Shown: one piece after another, positions 52,351-60,326 of the stretch
How positions within the stretch are numbered: the stretch's first letter is position 1
How the letters are laid out: every line of letters begins with the position of its first letter
DNA from: Methylobacterium radiodurans
GTDB lineage: Bacteria > Pseudomonadota > Alphaproteobacteria > Rhizobiales > Beijerinckiaceae
Assembly (NCBI RefSeq): GCF_003173735.1
Contig: NZ_CP029551.1
Span: forward strand, 1,541,501-1,605,500
Direction of reading: 5' to 3'
DNA length: 64,000 nucleotides
Program-made: the position numbers and the translations under genes
The notes under the pieces: model-generated
Told to the model about the DNA's origin: nothing
Databases searched by the model: none
Seen by the model: only the letters and a program-made list of their open reading frames with translations

Positions 52351-53223
52351 ATGTCGAGCCACGGCCGCTACACCTACTCCGCCCTGCCGGACCGGCCCGT
52401 CTACGACTGGCCGGGGGGGCGGCGCCTCGCGGTCTACCTCGCGCTCAACCTCGAGACCTTCGACTTCGGCGCGGGCCTCGGGGCCGAGCTGGCGCCGGGC
52501 GGTCCGCAGCCGGACGTGCTGAACTATGCCTGGCGCGACTGGGGCAACCGGGTCGGCGCGTGGCGCGTGCGCGACATGCTCGACGCCTTGGGCGTGCCCG
52601 CGAGCGTTCTCGTCAACAGCCGGCTCTACCGGGACTGTCCGGGCCTGATTGAGGCCTTCCGCGCGCGCGGCGACGAGATCGTCGGGCACGGGCGCACCAA
52701 TGCTGAGCGCCAGGGGACCTTGAGCGAGGCGGAGGAGCGCGCGCTCATCGCGGAGGCGACGGAGGTTCTGACGCGCGAGGAGGGTCGGGCGCCCGCGGGC
52801 TGGCTCGGACCCTGGATCTCGCAGTCGCGGGTCACCCCCGACCTTCTGGCGGAGGCCGGCTACCGCTACCTGCTCGACTGGTGCCACGACGACCAGCCGA
52901 CCTGGTTCGTGACCCGCGGCGGCGGGCGCATCCTCTCGCTGCCCTACCCGCAGGAGCTGAACGACATCCCGGCCATCGTCGCCCGCAAGGACACGGGCCG
53001 GGACTTCGCGGAGGCCGTCACCGACGCCTTCGAGGAGATGCTCGAGCAGTCGCGCCGGGCGCCGCTCGTCATGGGCATCGCGCTCCATCCCTACATCGTC
53101 GGCCAGCCGCACCGGCTGCGCCCCCTGCGCCGGGCGCTCGAACGGATCGCCGGGCAGCGGGACGCGGTCTGGATCACCACGGCCGGGGCGATCGCGGCGC
53201 ACGCCACCGAACGGGTGAAATAG
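52351..53223 (+). CDS. Polysaccharide deacetylase family protein (PuuE/allantoinase-like)
   Basis: I prefer the ATG at 52351 (M-S-S-H-G-R-Y-T-Y) to the GTG at 52330. The 290-residue protein has a NodB-type deacetylase barrel: L-A-V-Y-L-A-L-N-L-E-T-F-D near residue 30, then V-G-H-G-R-T-N-A-E at the usual metal-site position (H-x-x-T-N), G-W-L-G-P-W-I-S-Q-S, and a late G-I-A-L-H-P-Y-I-V-G-Q-P-H-R segment. This subgroup includes the cofactor-free allantoinase PuuE, so a ureide or cyclic amide ring may be the substrate rather than a polysaccharide. It lies 76 bp after the Liv-type transporter. With the isochorismatase remnant it suggests an old amide-degradation cluster. Confidence 0.82.
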   Translation: MSSHGRYTYSALPDRPVYDWPGGRRLAVYLALNLETFDFGAGLGAELAPGGPQPDVLNYAWRDWGNRVGAWRVRDMLDALGVPASVLVNSRLYRDCPGLIEAFRARGDEIVGHGRTNAERQGTLSEAEERALIAEATEVLTREEGRAPAGWLGPWISQSRVTPDLLAEAGYRYLLDWCHDDQPTWFVTRGGGRILSLPYPQELNDIPAIVARKDTGRDFAEAVTDAFEEMLEQSRRAPLVMGIALHPYIVGQPHRLRPLRRALERIAGQRDAVWITTAGAIAAHATERVK

Positions 53224-53362
53224 CGGCCCGGCGCGGCCGGCGTGCAACCCCGGGCTCCGTCGCGAGGCCCGGGCCCATCCTCAGATTCGCCGCTTTCACC
53301 GGCCACGCCGCGCCATCGGCCCCGCTCGTCCGGGCGGCGCCATCCCGCAGGGCTCCATCCCG

Positions 53363-54016
53363 GTGATCCGCTTCGACAACGTCACCAAGGTCTACAAGAC
53401 GGACGGCCACCGCCGCACCATCCTGGAACGGGTCTCGCTGACCCTGAAGCCCGGCATCAGCTACGGCATCCTCGGCATCAACGGCGCCGGCAAGTCGACC
53501 ACGATGCGCCTGATCGGCGGCGTCGAGGACCCGACCCGGGGCCGGATCCACCGGGGCCTGCGGGTGTCCTGGCCGCTCGGCTTCGGCGGCGGCTTCCACC
53601 CGCAGATGACCGGGCGCGACAACGTCATCTTCGTCGCCCGCATCTACGGTGAGGACCCCAAGCGGGTGCTCGAATTCGTGGAGGACTTCTCCGAACTCGG
53701 CAGCTACCTCGACGTGCCGATCCGGACCTACTCCTCGGGCATGGGCGCGCGCCTCGCCTTCGGGATGAGCATGGCGATCCCGTTCGACTGCTACCTGATC
53801 GACGAGGTCACGGCGGTGGGCGATGCGCGCTTTCAGAAGCGCTGCTCCGAGGTCTTCTCGCAGCGGCGCAAGAGCGCCGACGTCATCATGGTCTCGCACT
53901 CGATGGAGACGATCCGCGAGTGGTGCCAGCAGGGCATCGTCCTGCTCAACGGCCGTGCCATCGTGTACGAGGACGTCAACGACGCCATCGAGGTCTACCG
54001 CCGCCTGAACGCCTGA
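53363..54016 (+). CDS. Capsule polysaccharide export ATPase (KpsT/BexA-like)
   Basis: The GTG at 53363 gives 217 residues. This ABC ATPase has Walker A G-I-N-G-A-G-K-S-T near residue 40, and then the KpsT-specific segment R-V-S-W-P-L-G-F-G-G-G-F-H-P-Q-M-T-G-R-D-N. The signature is Y-S-S-G-M-G-A-R-L, Walker B is C-Y-L-I-D-E-V-T-A-V-G-D, and the switch His is in M-V-S-H-S-M. It is the cytoplasmic motor of a class of ABC exporters for lipid-linked capsule polysaccharide. Its usual partner KpsM is not beside it: a deacetylase gene lies upstream and a KpsE-like gene 111 bp downstream. It may pair with a permease elsewhere. Confidence 0.9.
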   Translation: MIRFDNVTKVYKTDGHRRTILERVSLTLKPGISYGILGINGAGKSTTMRLIGGVEDPTRGRIHRGLRVSWPLGFGGGFHPQMTGRDNVIFVARIYGEDPKRVLEFVEDFSELGSYLDVPIRTYSSGMGARLAFGMSMAIPFDCYLIDEVTAVGDARFQKRCSEVFSQRRKSADVIMVSHSMETIREWCQQGIVLLNGRAIVYEDVNDAIEVYRRLNA

Positions 54017-54127
54017 GCGGGCGCAAGCCCGGCGCTGGCGTGATCTGAACGGACATGCTTTCGCCGCGGGGCCGTGCGATGCGAGTCGCGCTGCCCCGGA
54101 CGCGAGCAGCCCCATGAACGCAGGCCC

Positions 54128-55369
54128 ATGAACGTCGAGATCCGCAATCCGCAAGGGCAGCCGCTCACCACCGCGGACAAGTCGAACGCCGTGGCCGAGT
54201 CGCTCCGGCAGTTCGCCCGGATGTCGCGCTTTGCCGACCGCCGGAAGGGCATCCGGTCCTACCAGAGCCACGTGAAACGAGACCCGTGGCTGCCGGTGCT
54301 GTTCGTCGTCTGCTTCGTGCTGCCGACGCTCATGGGCGCGGTCTATTACGGGCTGATCGCCTCCGACCGCTACGTCACCGAGGCGCATTTCGCGATCCGC
54401 CCGGCGCTCGGCGGCGCCGAGAAGGCCAATCCCGATTCGGTCGGCACCAACTCGGGCGTGCCCAAGGAACTCATCGCCCAGGACACCCTGATCACCTACC
54501 AGTACGTGCTCAGCCGGCCGATGCTGGAGACGCTGGAGAAGGAACTGCCCCTGCGCGCCTGGTTCAGCCGCGACAGCATCGATTTCCTCTCCCGCTTCGA
54601 CCCCGAGAAGCCGATCGAGAAGTTCATACGGTACTGGAAGGAGCGCGTCGCCATCTCGGTGGAGTCGGGCTCCGGCATCATGGTCCTGACGGTCAACGCC
54701 TTCGACCCTCAGGAATCGCTCACCCTCATCCAGGCCATCCTGAAGGAGGCCGAGGCGGTGGTGAACCGGCTCAGCCTCAACGCCCGGACCGACGCGGTGG
54801 CGGAGAGCAACCGCGAGCTGGCGCTCGCCGAGGAGCGGATGCGCAAGGTCCGCCTGGAGGTGCGCGACCTGCGCAACCGCGACGGCGTGCTCGACGCGCA
54901 GAAGACCAACGAGGCGAATCTGAAGACGATCGCCGAGCTGCGCACCGCCCGCGTCGAGAAGTCGATCCAGCTCACGGTAGGCCAGCGCGACCTCGGGCCG
55001 AACTCCAACCGCATCATCGAGCTGAAGACGCAGATCCGCGACCTCGACGAGAACATCGCCCGGATCGAGCGCCAGTCCACGAGCCAGGACGCCGAGCAGA
55101 AGCGCGTGCTCGCCGACGCGCTGACCCGCTTCGAGGCGCTCGACAACGAGCGCAAGAACGCGGAGAAATATTACGCGGCGGTGCTGGCGGCCAACGAGCG
55201 CGCCCGCATCATCGCCACGCGCCAGATCGAGTTCTTCAGCTTGATCGTGCCGCCGGTGCTGGCCGAGTCCGCGATCCAGCCGCGGCGCGTGCTGATGATC
55301 TGCCTCATCGCCGCGGGCTCCGCCGTGCTGTTCGCCGGAGCCCTGTTCGCCCGCAAGCAGATGGTCTGA
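54128..55369 (+). CDS. Capsule polysaccharide export inner-membrane protein (KpsE/BexC-like)
   Basis: The ATG at 54128 (M-N-V-E-I-R-N-P-Q) gives 413 residues. One membrane segment lies near residues 55-75 (L-P-V-L-F-V-V-C-F-V-L-P-T-L) and a second near 385-405 (V-L-M-I-C-L-I-A-A-G-S-A-V-L-F). The large periplasmic part between them contains S-D-R-Y-V-T-E-A-H-F-A-I-R-P after the first segment and a long coiled coil (about 210-345), as in KpsE, BexC and other polysaccharide co-polymerase proteins. The Y-Y-A-A-V-L-A-A-N-E-R-A-R region and the I-V-P-P-V-L-A-E-S-A-I-Q-P-R-R-V motif before the last helix are also diagnostic. It links the exporter with the outer-membrane pore (KpsD), which is not in the window. 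Confidence 0.9.
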   Translation: MNVEIRNPQGQPLTTADKSNAVAESLRQFARMSRFADRRKGIRSYQSHVKRDPWLPVLFVVCFVLPTLMGAVYYGLIASDRYVTEAHFAIRPALGGAEKANPDSVGTNSGVPKELIAQDTLITYQYVLSRPMLETLEKELPLRAWFSRDSIDFLSRFDPEKPIEKFIRYWKERVAISVESGSGIMVLTVNAFDPQESLTLIQAILKEAEAVVNRLSLNARTDAVAESNRELALAEERMRKVRLEVRDLRNRDGVLDAQKTNEANLKTIAELRTARVEKSIQLTVGQRDLGPNSNRIIELKTQIRDLDENIARIERQSTSQDAEQKRVLADALTRFEALDNERKNAEKYYAAVLAANERARIIATRQIEFFSLIVPPVLAESAIQPRRVLMICLIAAGSAVLFAGALFARKQMV

Positions 55370-55535
55370 CGCAGGTCGGCTCCCTGCGGGCGTCCCGACG
55401 CCTCGCGGGCGAAGCACTGCCGCACTGCGGCAAGCCCCCGTCCCGTCACGCGAAACGCCCGCGCGGTGCTTGCCAGCGCGCGGCGAGTCGGGGCAGGGTC
55501 GGGGTGACACGGGCCGTGCTGCGGAGCCTGACGCG

Positions 55536-56294
55536 ATGATCAACGATGGACCCGACCACGCCGCCGGGCTGCAGGCGGTCGCCGACCGCTACGGCGTCGG
55601 GCTCGACGCCGTGCGCCACCTGATGCACGCGCTGGAGCGCGGCCAGGGCAGCATGGCGCAGTTCAACCATCCCGATCTCGGTGGGATGGGCCAGTGGTCG
55701 GCCGGCGGCATGATCATGGTCGGCGACATGTTCAACACCGAGCTGAAAGCGCGGGTCTCCGGCCTCTGCAACGAGCTCGCCGCCGCGCTGCCGCCCGGCG
55801 GCTGGTCTTCGGGCGGGGCGCCCGGGGGGCAGCGGGGCGGCGGCGAGTGGTGGCCGGCCGATCTGGGCCATCCGTCGAGCACGGGCTCGCAGAACGGAAT
55901 GCGCTACGCCTACTTCCCGGACAGCAACCGGCTCGCGATCGAGTCGGGCACGGGCGTCGCGCTCTACGACACGGACGGGCACCACATCTCCGGCGTCTCG
56001 CAGTCGAACGGCGGCGTGAGCTTCTCGGGCCCGCAGGGCGCCGTCGCCATCGAGCACCTGCGCCGGATCGGTGCCGAGGCCGAGGCGGCGATGCGCCAGC
56101 CCGCCGAGATGCCGGTCTCGCAACCCGAGGCGCCGCAGGGCTACGCCCCGGCCCCGAGCTACGCGAGCCCGCCTTCCGGCGCCTCCGGCGACGTGCTCGG
56201 CACGATCGAGCGCCTGTCCGAGCTGCACGGCCGCGGCGTTCTGACCGACCAGGAATTCGCGGAGAAGAAGGCGGAGCTGCTCGCCCGTCTCTGA
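55536..56294 (+). CDS. SHOCT domain protein
   Basis: The ATG at 55536 has CGGAG upstream; a longer frame from 55470 is less likely. The 252-residue protein has a distinct N-terminal part (about 1-160) with an A-D-R-Y-G-V-G-L-D-A-V segment and many Gly, a middle Pro/Ala linker, and a C-terminal SHOCT motif of about 33 residues (I-E-R-L-S-E-L-H-G-R-G-V-L-T-D-Q-E-F-A-E-K-K-A-E-L-L). SHOCT segments mediate oligomerisation. The N-terminal part matches no family that I can name. There is no signal peptide. It lies between the capsule export genes and a radical SAM gene, with no clear link to either. Confidence 0.75.
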   Translation: MINDGPDHAAGLQAVADRYGVGLDAVRHLMHALERGQGSMAQFNHPDLGGMGQWSAGGMIMVGDMFNTELKARVSGLCNELAAALPPGGWSSGGAPGGQRGGGEWWPADLGHPSSTGSQNGMRYAYFPDSNRLAIESGTGVALYDTDGHHISGVSQSNGGVSFSGPQGAVAIEHLRRIGAEAEAAMRQPAEMPVSQPEAPQGYAPAPSYASPPSGASGDVLGTIERLSELHGRGVLTDQEFAEKKAELLARL

Positions 56295-56351
56295 GGATGG
56301 GGCCATATCAGGCCGGCGCCCGCGCCGCCGGCCCCATCCCCGTTCCGCTCC

Positions 56352-57419
56352 TTGGCCCTCACCCGCGACCTGCTCGACATCCGCCGGATCTACCACGAGG
56401 CCGCCGTGCCGGATCACCGGCGCGGCGCCGAGATCCTGGCGCGCTTTCCCGACGCGGAGCGCATCCTCGTCCCGTCGCACTGGAACATCCCGGAGCTGCA
56501 CGGCAATGCCGGCTCCGTGGAGGACTGGGTCCGCCTCAAGCGCTCGACGCTGGTGCTCGGGGTGAAGAAGGGGCTCACGATGCGGCCCAACGGGCGCAGC
56601 GCCCACTTCATCGCGCCCTCGACCTCGAACGGCTGCGCCATGGCCTGCGCCTACTGCTACGTGCCGCGCCGCAAGGGCTTCTCCAACCCGATCTCGCTCT
56701 TCGTGAACACGGAAGCCGCCTGCGCGGCGATCGCCCGGCACGCGGGGAAGCAGGGCCCGCTGCCGGAGCCCGACCAGATCGATCCCGCCCACTGGGTCTA
56801 CGATATCGGCGAGAACGGCGACCTCTCGGTCGATGCGGCGCTGACGGAGGGCGTGCGGGACTTCGTGGAGCTGTTCCGGACCCTGCCCAACGTCAAGGCC
56901 TCCTTCGCCACCAAGGCGGTGAACCGCGACCTGCTGGGCTACGACCCGCAGGGCAAGACGCGCATCCGCTTCTCGCTGATGCCGGAGAGGGTCGCGCGGG
57001 TGGTCGACGTGCGCACGGCGCCGATCCCGGAGCGGATCGCGGCGATCGATGATTTCGTGGCCGCGGGCTACGAGGTGCACGCCAACTTCTCGCCGGTGAT
57101 CCTCTACGAGGGCTGGGAGGCCGATTGGCGGGCGCTGTTCGAGCAGATCGCGGCCTGCACCTCGGCGCGCGCCCGCGCGCAGCTGCGCTGCGAGATCATC
57201 ATGCTGACCCACAATGCGGGGCTGCATCAGGTCAATCTGGGCTGGCACCCGAAGGCCGAGGCGCTGCTCTGGCGGCCGGACATCCAGGAGGCGAAGGTCT
57301 CGGAGGGCGGGGGCGAGAACGTGCGCTACCGCGCCGGCTGGAAGGGCCGCTGGCTCGCCCGCTTCAAGGCGCTGCTCGCCGAGACCCTGCCGGACTGCAC
57401 CGTGCGCTACGCGTTCTGA
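56352..57419 (+). CDS. Spore photoproduct lyase-like radical SAM protein
   Basis: The start is a TTG at 56352, the only start that gives the whole family N-terminus (L-A-L-T-R-D-L-L-D-I-R-R-I). The 355-residue protein has the radical SAM cluster C-A-M-A-C-A-Y-C-Y at about residue 95-103 (C-x3-C-x2-C), preceded by H-F-I-A-P-S-T-S-N-G. It is similar to SplB, which repairs a thymine dimer in Bacillus spores, but this organism does not form spores. Alphaproteobacterial SPL-family members are common and their job is unknown; DNA repair is an inference. The conserved Tyr/Cys of true SplB cannot be aligned by eye. It lies 57 bp after the SHOCT gene. Confidence 0.85.
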   Translation: MALTRDLLDIRRIYHEAAVPDHRRGAEILARFPDAERILVPSHWNIPELHGNAGSVEDWVRLKRSTLVLGVKKGLTMRPNGRSAHFIAPSTSNGCAMACAYCYVPRRKGFSNPISLFVNTEAACAAIARHAGKQGPLPEPDQIDPAHWVYDIGENGDLSVDAALTEGVRDFVELFRTLPNVKASFATKAVNRDLLGYDPQGKTRIRFSLMPERVARVVDVRTAPIPERIAAIDDFVAAGYEVHANFSPVILYEGWEADWRALFEQIAACTSARARAQLRCEIIMLTHNAGLHQVNLGWHPKAEALLWRPDIQEAKVSEGGGENVRYRAGWKGRWLARFKALLAETLPDCTVRYAF

Positions 57420-57485
57420 ACCCGAGCACCCGGTGTCGCGTTACCAGTGCCGCGGTTGCCCCGGGAATCCTTGGGAGAGCCTTCA

Positions 57486-57944
57486 GTGACGGACCACGCA
57501 TCCCACCTCGCCGAGGCGGTCGCGATCGCCCGCCGGAACGTAGACGAGGGCGGCTCACCCTACGGGGCGGTGATCGTGCGGCAGGGCGCCGTGCTGACCC
57601 GCGCGGCCAACACGGTCCACCGGACCAACGACCCGAGCGACCACGCCGAGATGGTGGCCCTGCGGGAGGCGAGCCGCCTGCTGGGCAGCCGCGACCTCTC
57701 GGATTGCGTGATGTACGCGAGCGGCCAGCCCTGCCCGATGTGCCACGCGGCGATGCGGCTCGCGGGCTTTCGCCAGGGCTACTTCGCTTACGCGGCCGAG
57801 GAGGCCGAGACCTACGGGGCGGGCTCGGCGACGATCTACGCGGAACTCTGCCGGCCGCTCGCCGAGCAGCCGATGCGGCTGGAGCACCGGCGGCCCGAGG
57901 GCGAGAGCCCCTACCCGGCCTGGGCCGCGAAGAAGCGGGGCTAG
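57486..57944 (+). CDS. Nucleoside/guanine deaminase (CDA superfamily)
   Basis: The GTG at 57486 follows GGGAGAGCC and gives 152 residues. The two zinc-binding motifs of the cytidine-deaminase fold are clear: D-H-A-E-M at about residue 55 (His ligand and catalytic Glu) and Q-P-C-P-M-C-H-A at about residue 83 (two Cys ligands). The S-P-Y-G-A-V-I-V segment near the N-terminus is also typical. It is closest to guanine deaminase and related nucleobase deaminases rather than to the tRNA adenosine deaminase TadA. It acts on free purines or nucleosides in the cytoplasm. The gene is alone, 66 bp after the radical SAM gene, and is followed by intergenic palindromes. Confidence 0.88.
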   Translation: MTDHASHLAEAVAIARRNVDEGGSPYGAVIVRQGAVLTRAANTVHRTNDPSDHAEMVALREASRLLGSRDLSDCVMYASGQPCPMCHAAMRLAGFRQGYFAYAAEEAETYGAGSATIYAELCRPLAEQPMRLEHRRPEGESPYPAWAAKKRG

Positions 57945-57945
57945 A

Positions 57946-58036
57946 GCATCATCCCGAAAGGTGGTTGCCGGCTTTCGGGATGATGCAAAACCAAGGGACG
58001 AGAGCATCGTGCTGGATCCGATAGCCAGCACGATGC
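57946..58036. repeat. Two adjacent intergenic hairpin repeats
   Basis: The first hairpin is GCATCATCCCGAAAG (57946-57960) with CTTTCGGGATGATGC (57972-57986), 15 bp perfect. The second is GCATCGTGCTGG (58004-58015) with CCAGCACGATGC (58025-58036), 12 bp perfect. Such mosaic palindromic units are common between genes in Hyphomicrobiales. They lie between convergent stops and may also act as terminators. Confidence 0.75.
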
Positions 58037-58071
58037 CCTAGAGCCGGACGCGTTCGCCCGACCGAGAGGGT

Positions 58072-58383
58072 TCAGGCCGCGGGTGCGTCCTCCTCCGGCT
58101 CGGGATCGGCCGTCCAGGCGGTGGCGAAGGCCGCGAGCCCGCGCGCGTCGGGGAAGGCCAGCACCGTCACGGTGCGCTCGGCCGGCGCCGCCCCCGGATA
58201 GGGGGCGAGCGCGATCGTGACCTCGGCCAGCCGGGCTTCCGGCGTCTGCGCCGCGACCCAGGCCGCGGCCGCGTCCGTGAGCCGGTCGGGCGCGGCGAGC
58301 GCCCGGGAATCGGACCGCAGCACGATCACGTAGGAGCCGAGGCTCGGATCCGCCTCCTGGACCGCCTTGACGATGTCGATCAC
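58072..58383 (-). CDS. Small protein of unknown function, paired with EthD-family gene
   Basis: The 103-residue protein starts with M-I-D-I-V-K-A-V-Q-E-A-D-P-S-L-G-S-Y-V-I-V-L-R-S-D and has an acidic Pro-rich end. A beta-strand pattern (S-Y-V-I-V-L; E-V-T-I-A-L; T-V-T-V-L-A-F) and the P-x-x-P-G-A-A region suggest a small alpha/beta protein. No known motif is seen. Its ATG overlaps the stop of the EthD gene (ATGA), so the two are cotranslated and probably act together. Confidence 0.6.
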   Translation of the reverse strand: MIDIVKAVQEADPSLGSYVIVLRSDSRALAAPDRLTDAAAAWVAAQTPEARLAEVTIALAPYPGAAPAERTVTVLAFPDARGLAAFATAWTADPEPEEDAPAA

Positions 58384-58694
58384 GCGCCGCGCTCGGGGAA
58401 GTCGTTGATCTGGACCTGGGCCTGGCGGTCGGTGAAGTTCGGGATGTCCCCGAAGATCTCCGGCCCGTGCGCGGCCGCCGCCTTTCCGAAGGCCTCCTGC
58501 GACTCCCAGGTCAGCAGGGCCATCACCTGATAGGGCGCCTCGCCCCCGTCCGGCGTCGAGACGCCGCGCACGATCTTCGCCTCGTGCAGGCCGAAGGAGG
58601 ACCAGCGCTCGCGCACCAGCGGCATGTGGTGGCCGAGATAGTAGTCCATGTCGAAGCGGCCGCCGGCCGGGTACATCACGCTCACGAGGACCAT
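58380..58694 (-). CDS. EthD family protein
   Basis: The ATG at 58694 (M-V-L-V-S-V-M-Y-P) gives 104 residues. It is an EthD-type dimeric alpha-beta barrel protein: V-M-Y-P-A-G-G-R-F-D-M-D-Y-Y-L-G-H-H-M-P-L-V near the start is diagnostic, with W-E-S-Q-E-A-F-G-K-A and I-P-N-F-T-D later. The family includes accessory proteins of ether degradation and small oxygenase- or isomerase-like enzymes. The substrate is unknown. It is the first gene of a two-gene operon with the small protein downstream. Confidence 0.85.
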   Translation of the reverse strand: MVLVSVMYPAGGRFDMDYYLGHHMPLVRERWSSFGLHEAKIVRGVSTPDGGEAPYQVMALLTWESQEAFGKAAAAHGPEIFGDIPNFTDRQAQVQINDFPERGA

Positions 58695-58748
58695 TGCTTC
58701 TCTCCCTGCCGGCCCGTCTGGCGCGGGCCGACCCAGCAGCGATCTAGA

Positions 58749-58846
58749 GCGCTCTCCGCCGAAGTGGATCCCGGTTCGGCGAAAGAGAGCGCGTCGAAAC
58801 AAGGACTTAGAGCCGCTCCCGATGGTGTTGCGGTCGGGAGCGGCTC
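58749..58846. repeat. Intergenic mosaic palindromes
   Basis: An imperfect hairpin (58749-58792, arms GCGCTCT and AGAGCGC with CCGCCGAA/TTCGGCG inside) is followed by a perfect 13-bp hairpin, GAGCCGCTCCCGA (58810-58822) with TCGGGAGCGGCTC (58834-58846). The first resembles the AGAGCG...GTGGATCC...TTCG unit common in intergenic DNA of Hyphomicrobiales. Both precede the EthD gene and follow the NDH-2 gene. Confidence 0.7.
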
Positions 58847-58869
58847 CGAGACGGTTCAGTCAAGACGGC

Positions 58870-60201
58870 TCAGTGCAGCTTCACCCGCGGCTCGGTGCGC
58901 CGGGTGAGCGCCCGGGCGGCGGCGTCCAGCGCCGTCTTGATGGTGCCGTGCAGCGCCCGCTCGTGCATCTTGTAGAGCGAGCGGTACATCAGCCGGGCGA
59001 ACAGCCCGGCGATGAACATGTTCTTCCCCTGGATGAAGCCCATCAGGCTTCCGACCGTCGAGTACTCGCCGAGCGAGACCAGCGAGCCGAAATCGCGGTA
59101 GCGGAACGGCGTCAGGGGGCGCCCCTCCATCTTGGCGGGGATCTGCTTGACGAGGTAGGTCGCCTGCTGGTGGGCCGCCTGGGCTCGGGGCGGCACCGGC
59201 GTGTCGGAGCCCGCCTCGACGAGGTAGGCGCAGTCGCCGATCGCGAAGATGTCCGGGTCGCGCGTGGTTTGGAGCGTCGGCGTCACCACGAGCTGGTTGG
59301 TGCGCGTGGTCTCCAGGCCGCCGATATCCTTCAGGAACGTGGGCGCCTTCACGCCGGCCGCCCAGACCACGAGCTCGGAGGGGATGAAGGCTCCGTCGGC
59401 CAGCGCCACGCCGTCGGCCCGCACCTCGGTGACGCGGGCGCGCACCCGCACCTCGACGCCGATCTTGGTCAGCAGCGCCATCACCTCCGCGGAGAGGCGG
59501 TGCGGCACCGCCGGGAGGATGCGGTCGGCCGCCTCCACCAGGGTGATCTTGAGGTCCTTGTCCGGGTCGATCCGGTCGAGACCGGTGCCGACCACGTGGC
59601 GCAGGGTGCGGTGCAGCTCGGCCGCCAGCTCCGTGCCGGTTGCGCCCGCGCCGATCACCGTGACGTGGAGCTGGCCCGGCCGCACCGGCCCGGTCTGGGT
59701 GTGCGCGCGCAGCATCGCGTTGACGAGACGCTGGTGGAAGCGCACCGCCTGCGCCTGCGTGTCCAACGCGATGGCGTGCTCGGCCACGCCCGGCGTGCCG
59801 AAATCGTTGGTCGTGGAGCCCACCGCCATCACCAGCGTGTCGTAGGGAATCGCCCGCTCGGGCGTCACCTCGCGCCCCTCAGCGTCGTGGCTCGCGGCGA
59901 GCTGGACCGTGCGCGCCGCGCGGTCGAGTCCGGTCATCTGGCCGATGCGGTAGCGGAAATGGTGCTGGTGGGCGTGGTGCAGGTAATCGACCGCGTGGTG
60001 GCCGATATCCAGGCTGCCGGCCGCCACCTCGTGCAGGAGCGGCTTCCAGATGTGGGTGCGGGCGCGGTCCACCAGCGTGACGTGCGCCCGGCCCTTGCGG
60101 CCGAGCTTGTCCCCGAGCTGCGTCACGAGTTGGAGGCCGGCGGCGCCGCCCCCAACCACCACGATGCGGTGCAGGCCGCTCTCCTTCTCGGCAGGTACCA
60201 T
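58870..60201 (-). CDS. Type II NADH dehydrogenase (NDH-2)-like flavoprotein
   Basis: The 443-residue protein has an FAD-binding motif V-V-V-G-G-G-A-A-G-L-Q-L near residue 14 and an NADH-binding motif V-T-V-I-G-A-G-A-T-G-T-E-L-A near residue 175. The late I-F-A-I-G-D-C-A-Y segment binds FAD again. W-K-P-L-L-H-E-V-A-A-G near residue 52 is characteristic of NDH-2. The C-terminal region with M-G-F-I-Q-G-K-N-M-F-I-A-G-L-F-A-R-L-M-Y-R-S-L-Y forms the amphipathic membrane anchor. The enzyme passes electrons from NADH to quinone without pumping protons. It stands alone between palindromes and a divergent gap. Confidence 0.9.
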   Translation of the reverse strand: MVPAEKESGLHRIVVVGGGAAGLQLVTQLGDKLGRKGRAHVTLVDRARTHIWKPLLHEVAAGSLDIGHHAVDYLHHAHQHHFRYRIGQMTGLDRAARTVQLAASHDAEGREVTPERAIPYDTLVMAVGSTTNDFGTPGVAEHAIALDTQAQAVRFHQRLVNAMLRAHTQTGPVRPGQLHVTVIGAGATGTELAAELHRTLRHVVGTGLDRIDPDKDLKITLVEAADRILPAVPHRLSAEVMALLTKIGVEVRVRARVTEVRADGVALADGAFIPSELVVWAAGVKAPTFLKDIGGLETTRTNQLVVTPTLQTTRDPDIFAIGDCAYLVEAGSDTPVPPRAQAAHQQATYLVKQIPAKMEGRPLTPFRYRDFGSLVSLGEYSTVGSLMGFIQGKNMFIAGLFARLMYRSLYKMHERALHGTIKTALDAAARALTRRTEPRVKLH

Positions 60202-60326
60202 TCCGTCCCCTCAGCACTCGCCGGGCCCGTACGTCCCGCTACGCGATCCCATCCCTGCTTACACAGGATACCCATCTGTATGCCAGATCTTCCCGCGGCC
60301 CCGTTCGGCCCGGCCGGCGGGGCCGT

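Noticed and set aside
48786..52352. A 1188-codon open frame on the minus strand
   Set aside because: It is antisense to the Liv transporter genes. The product is dominated by Arg, His, Ala and Gly with no motif.
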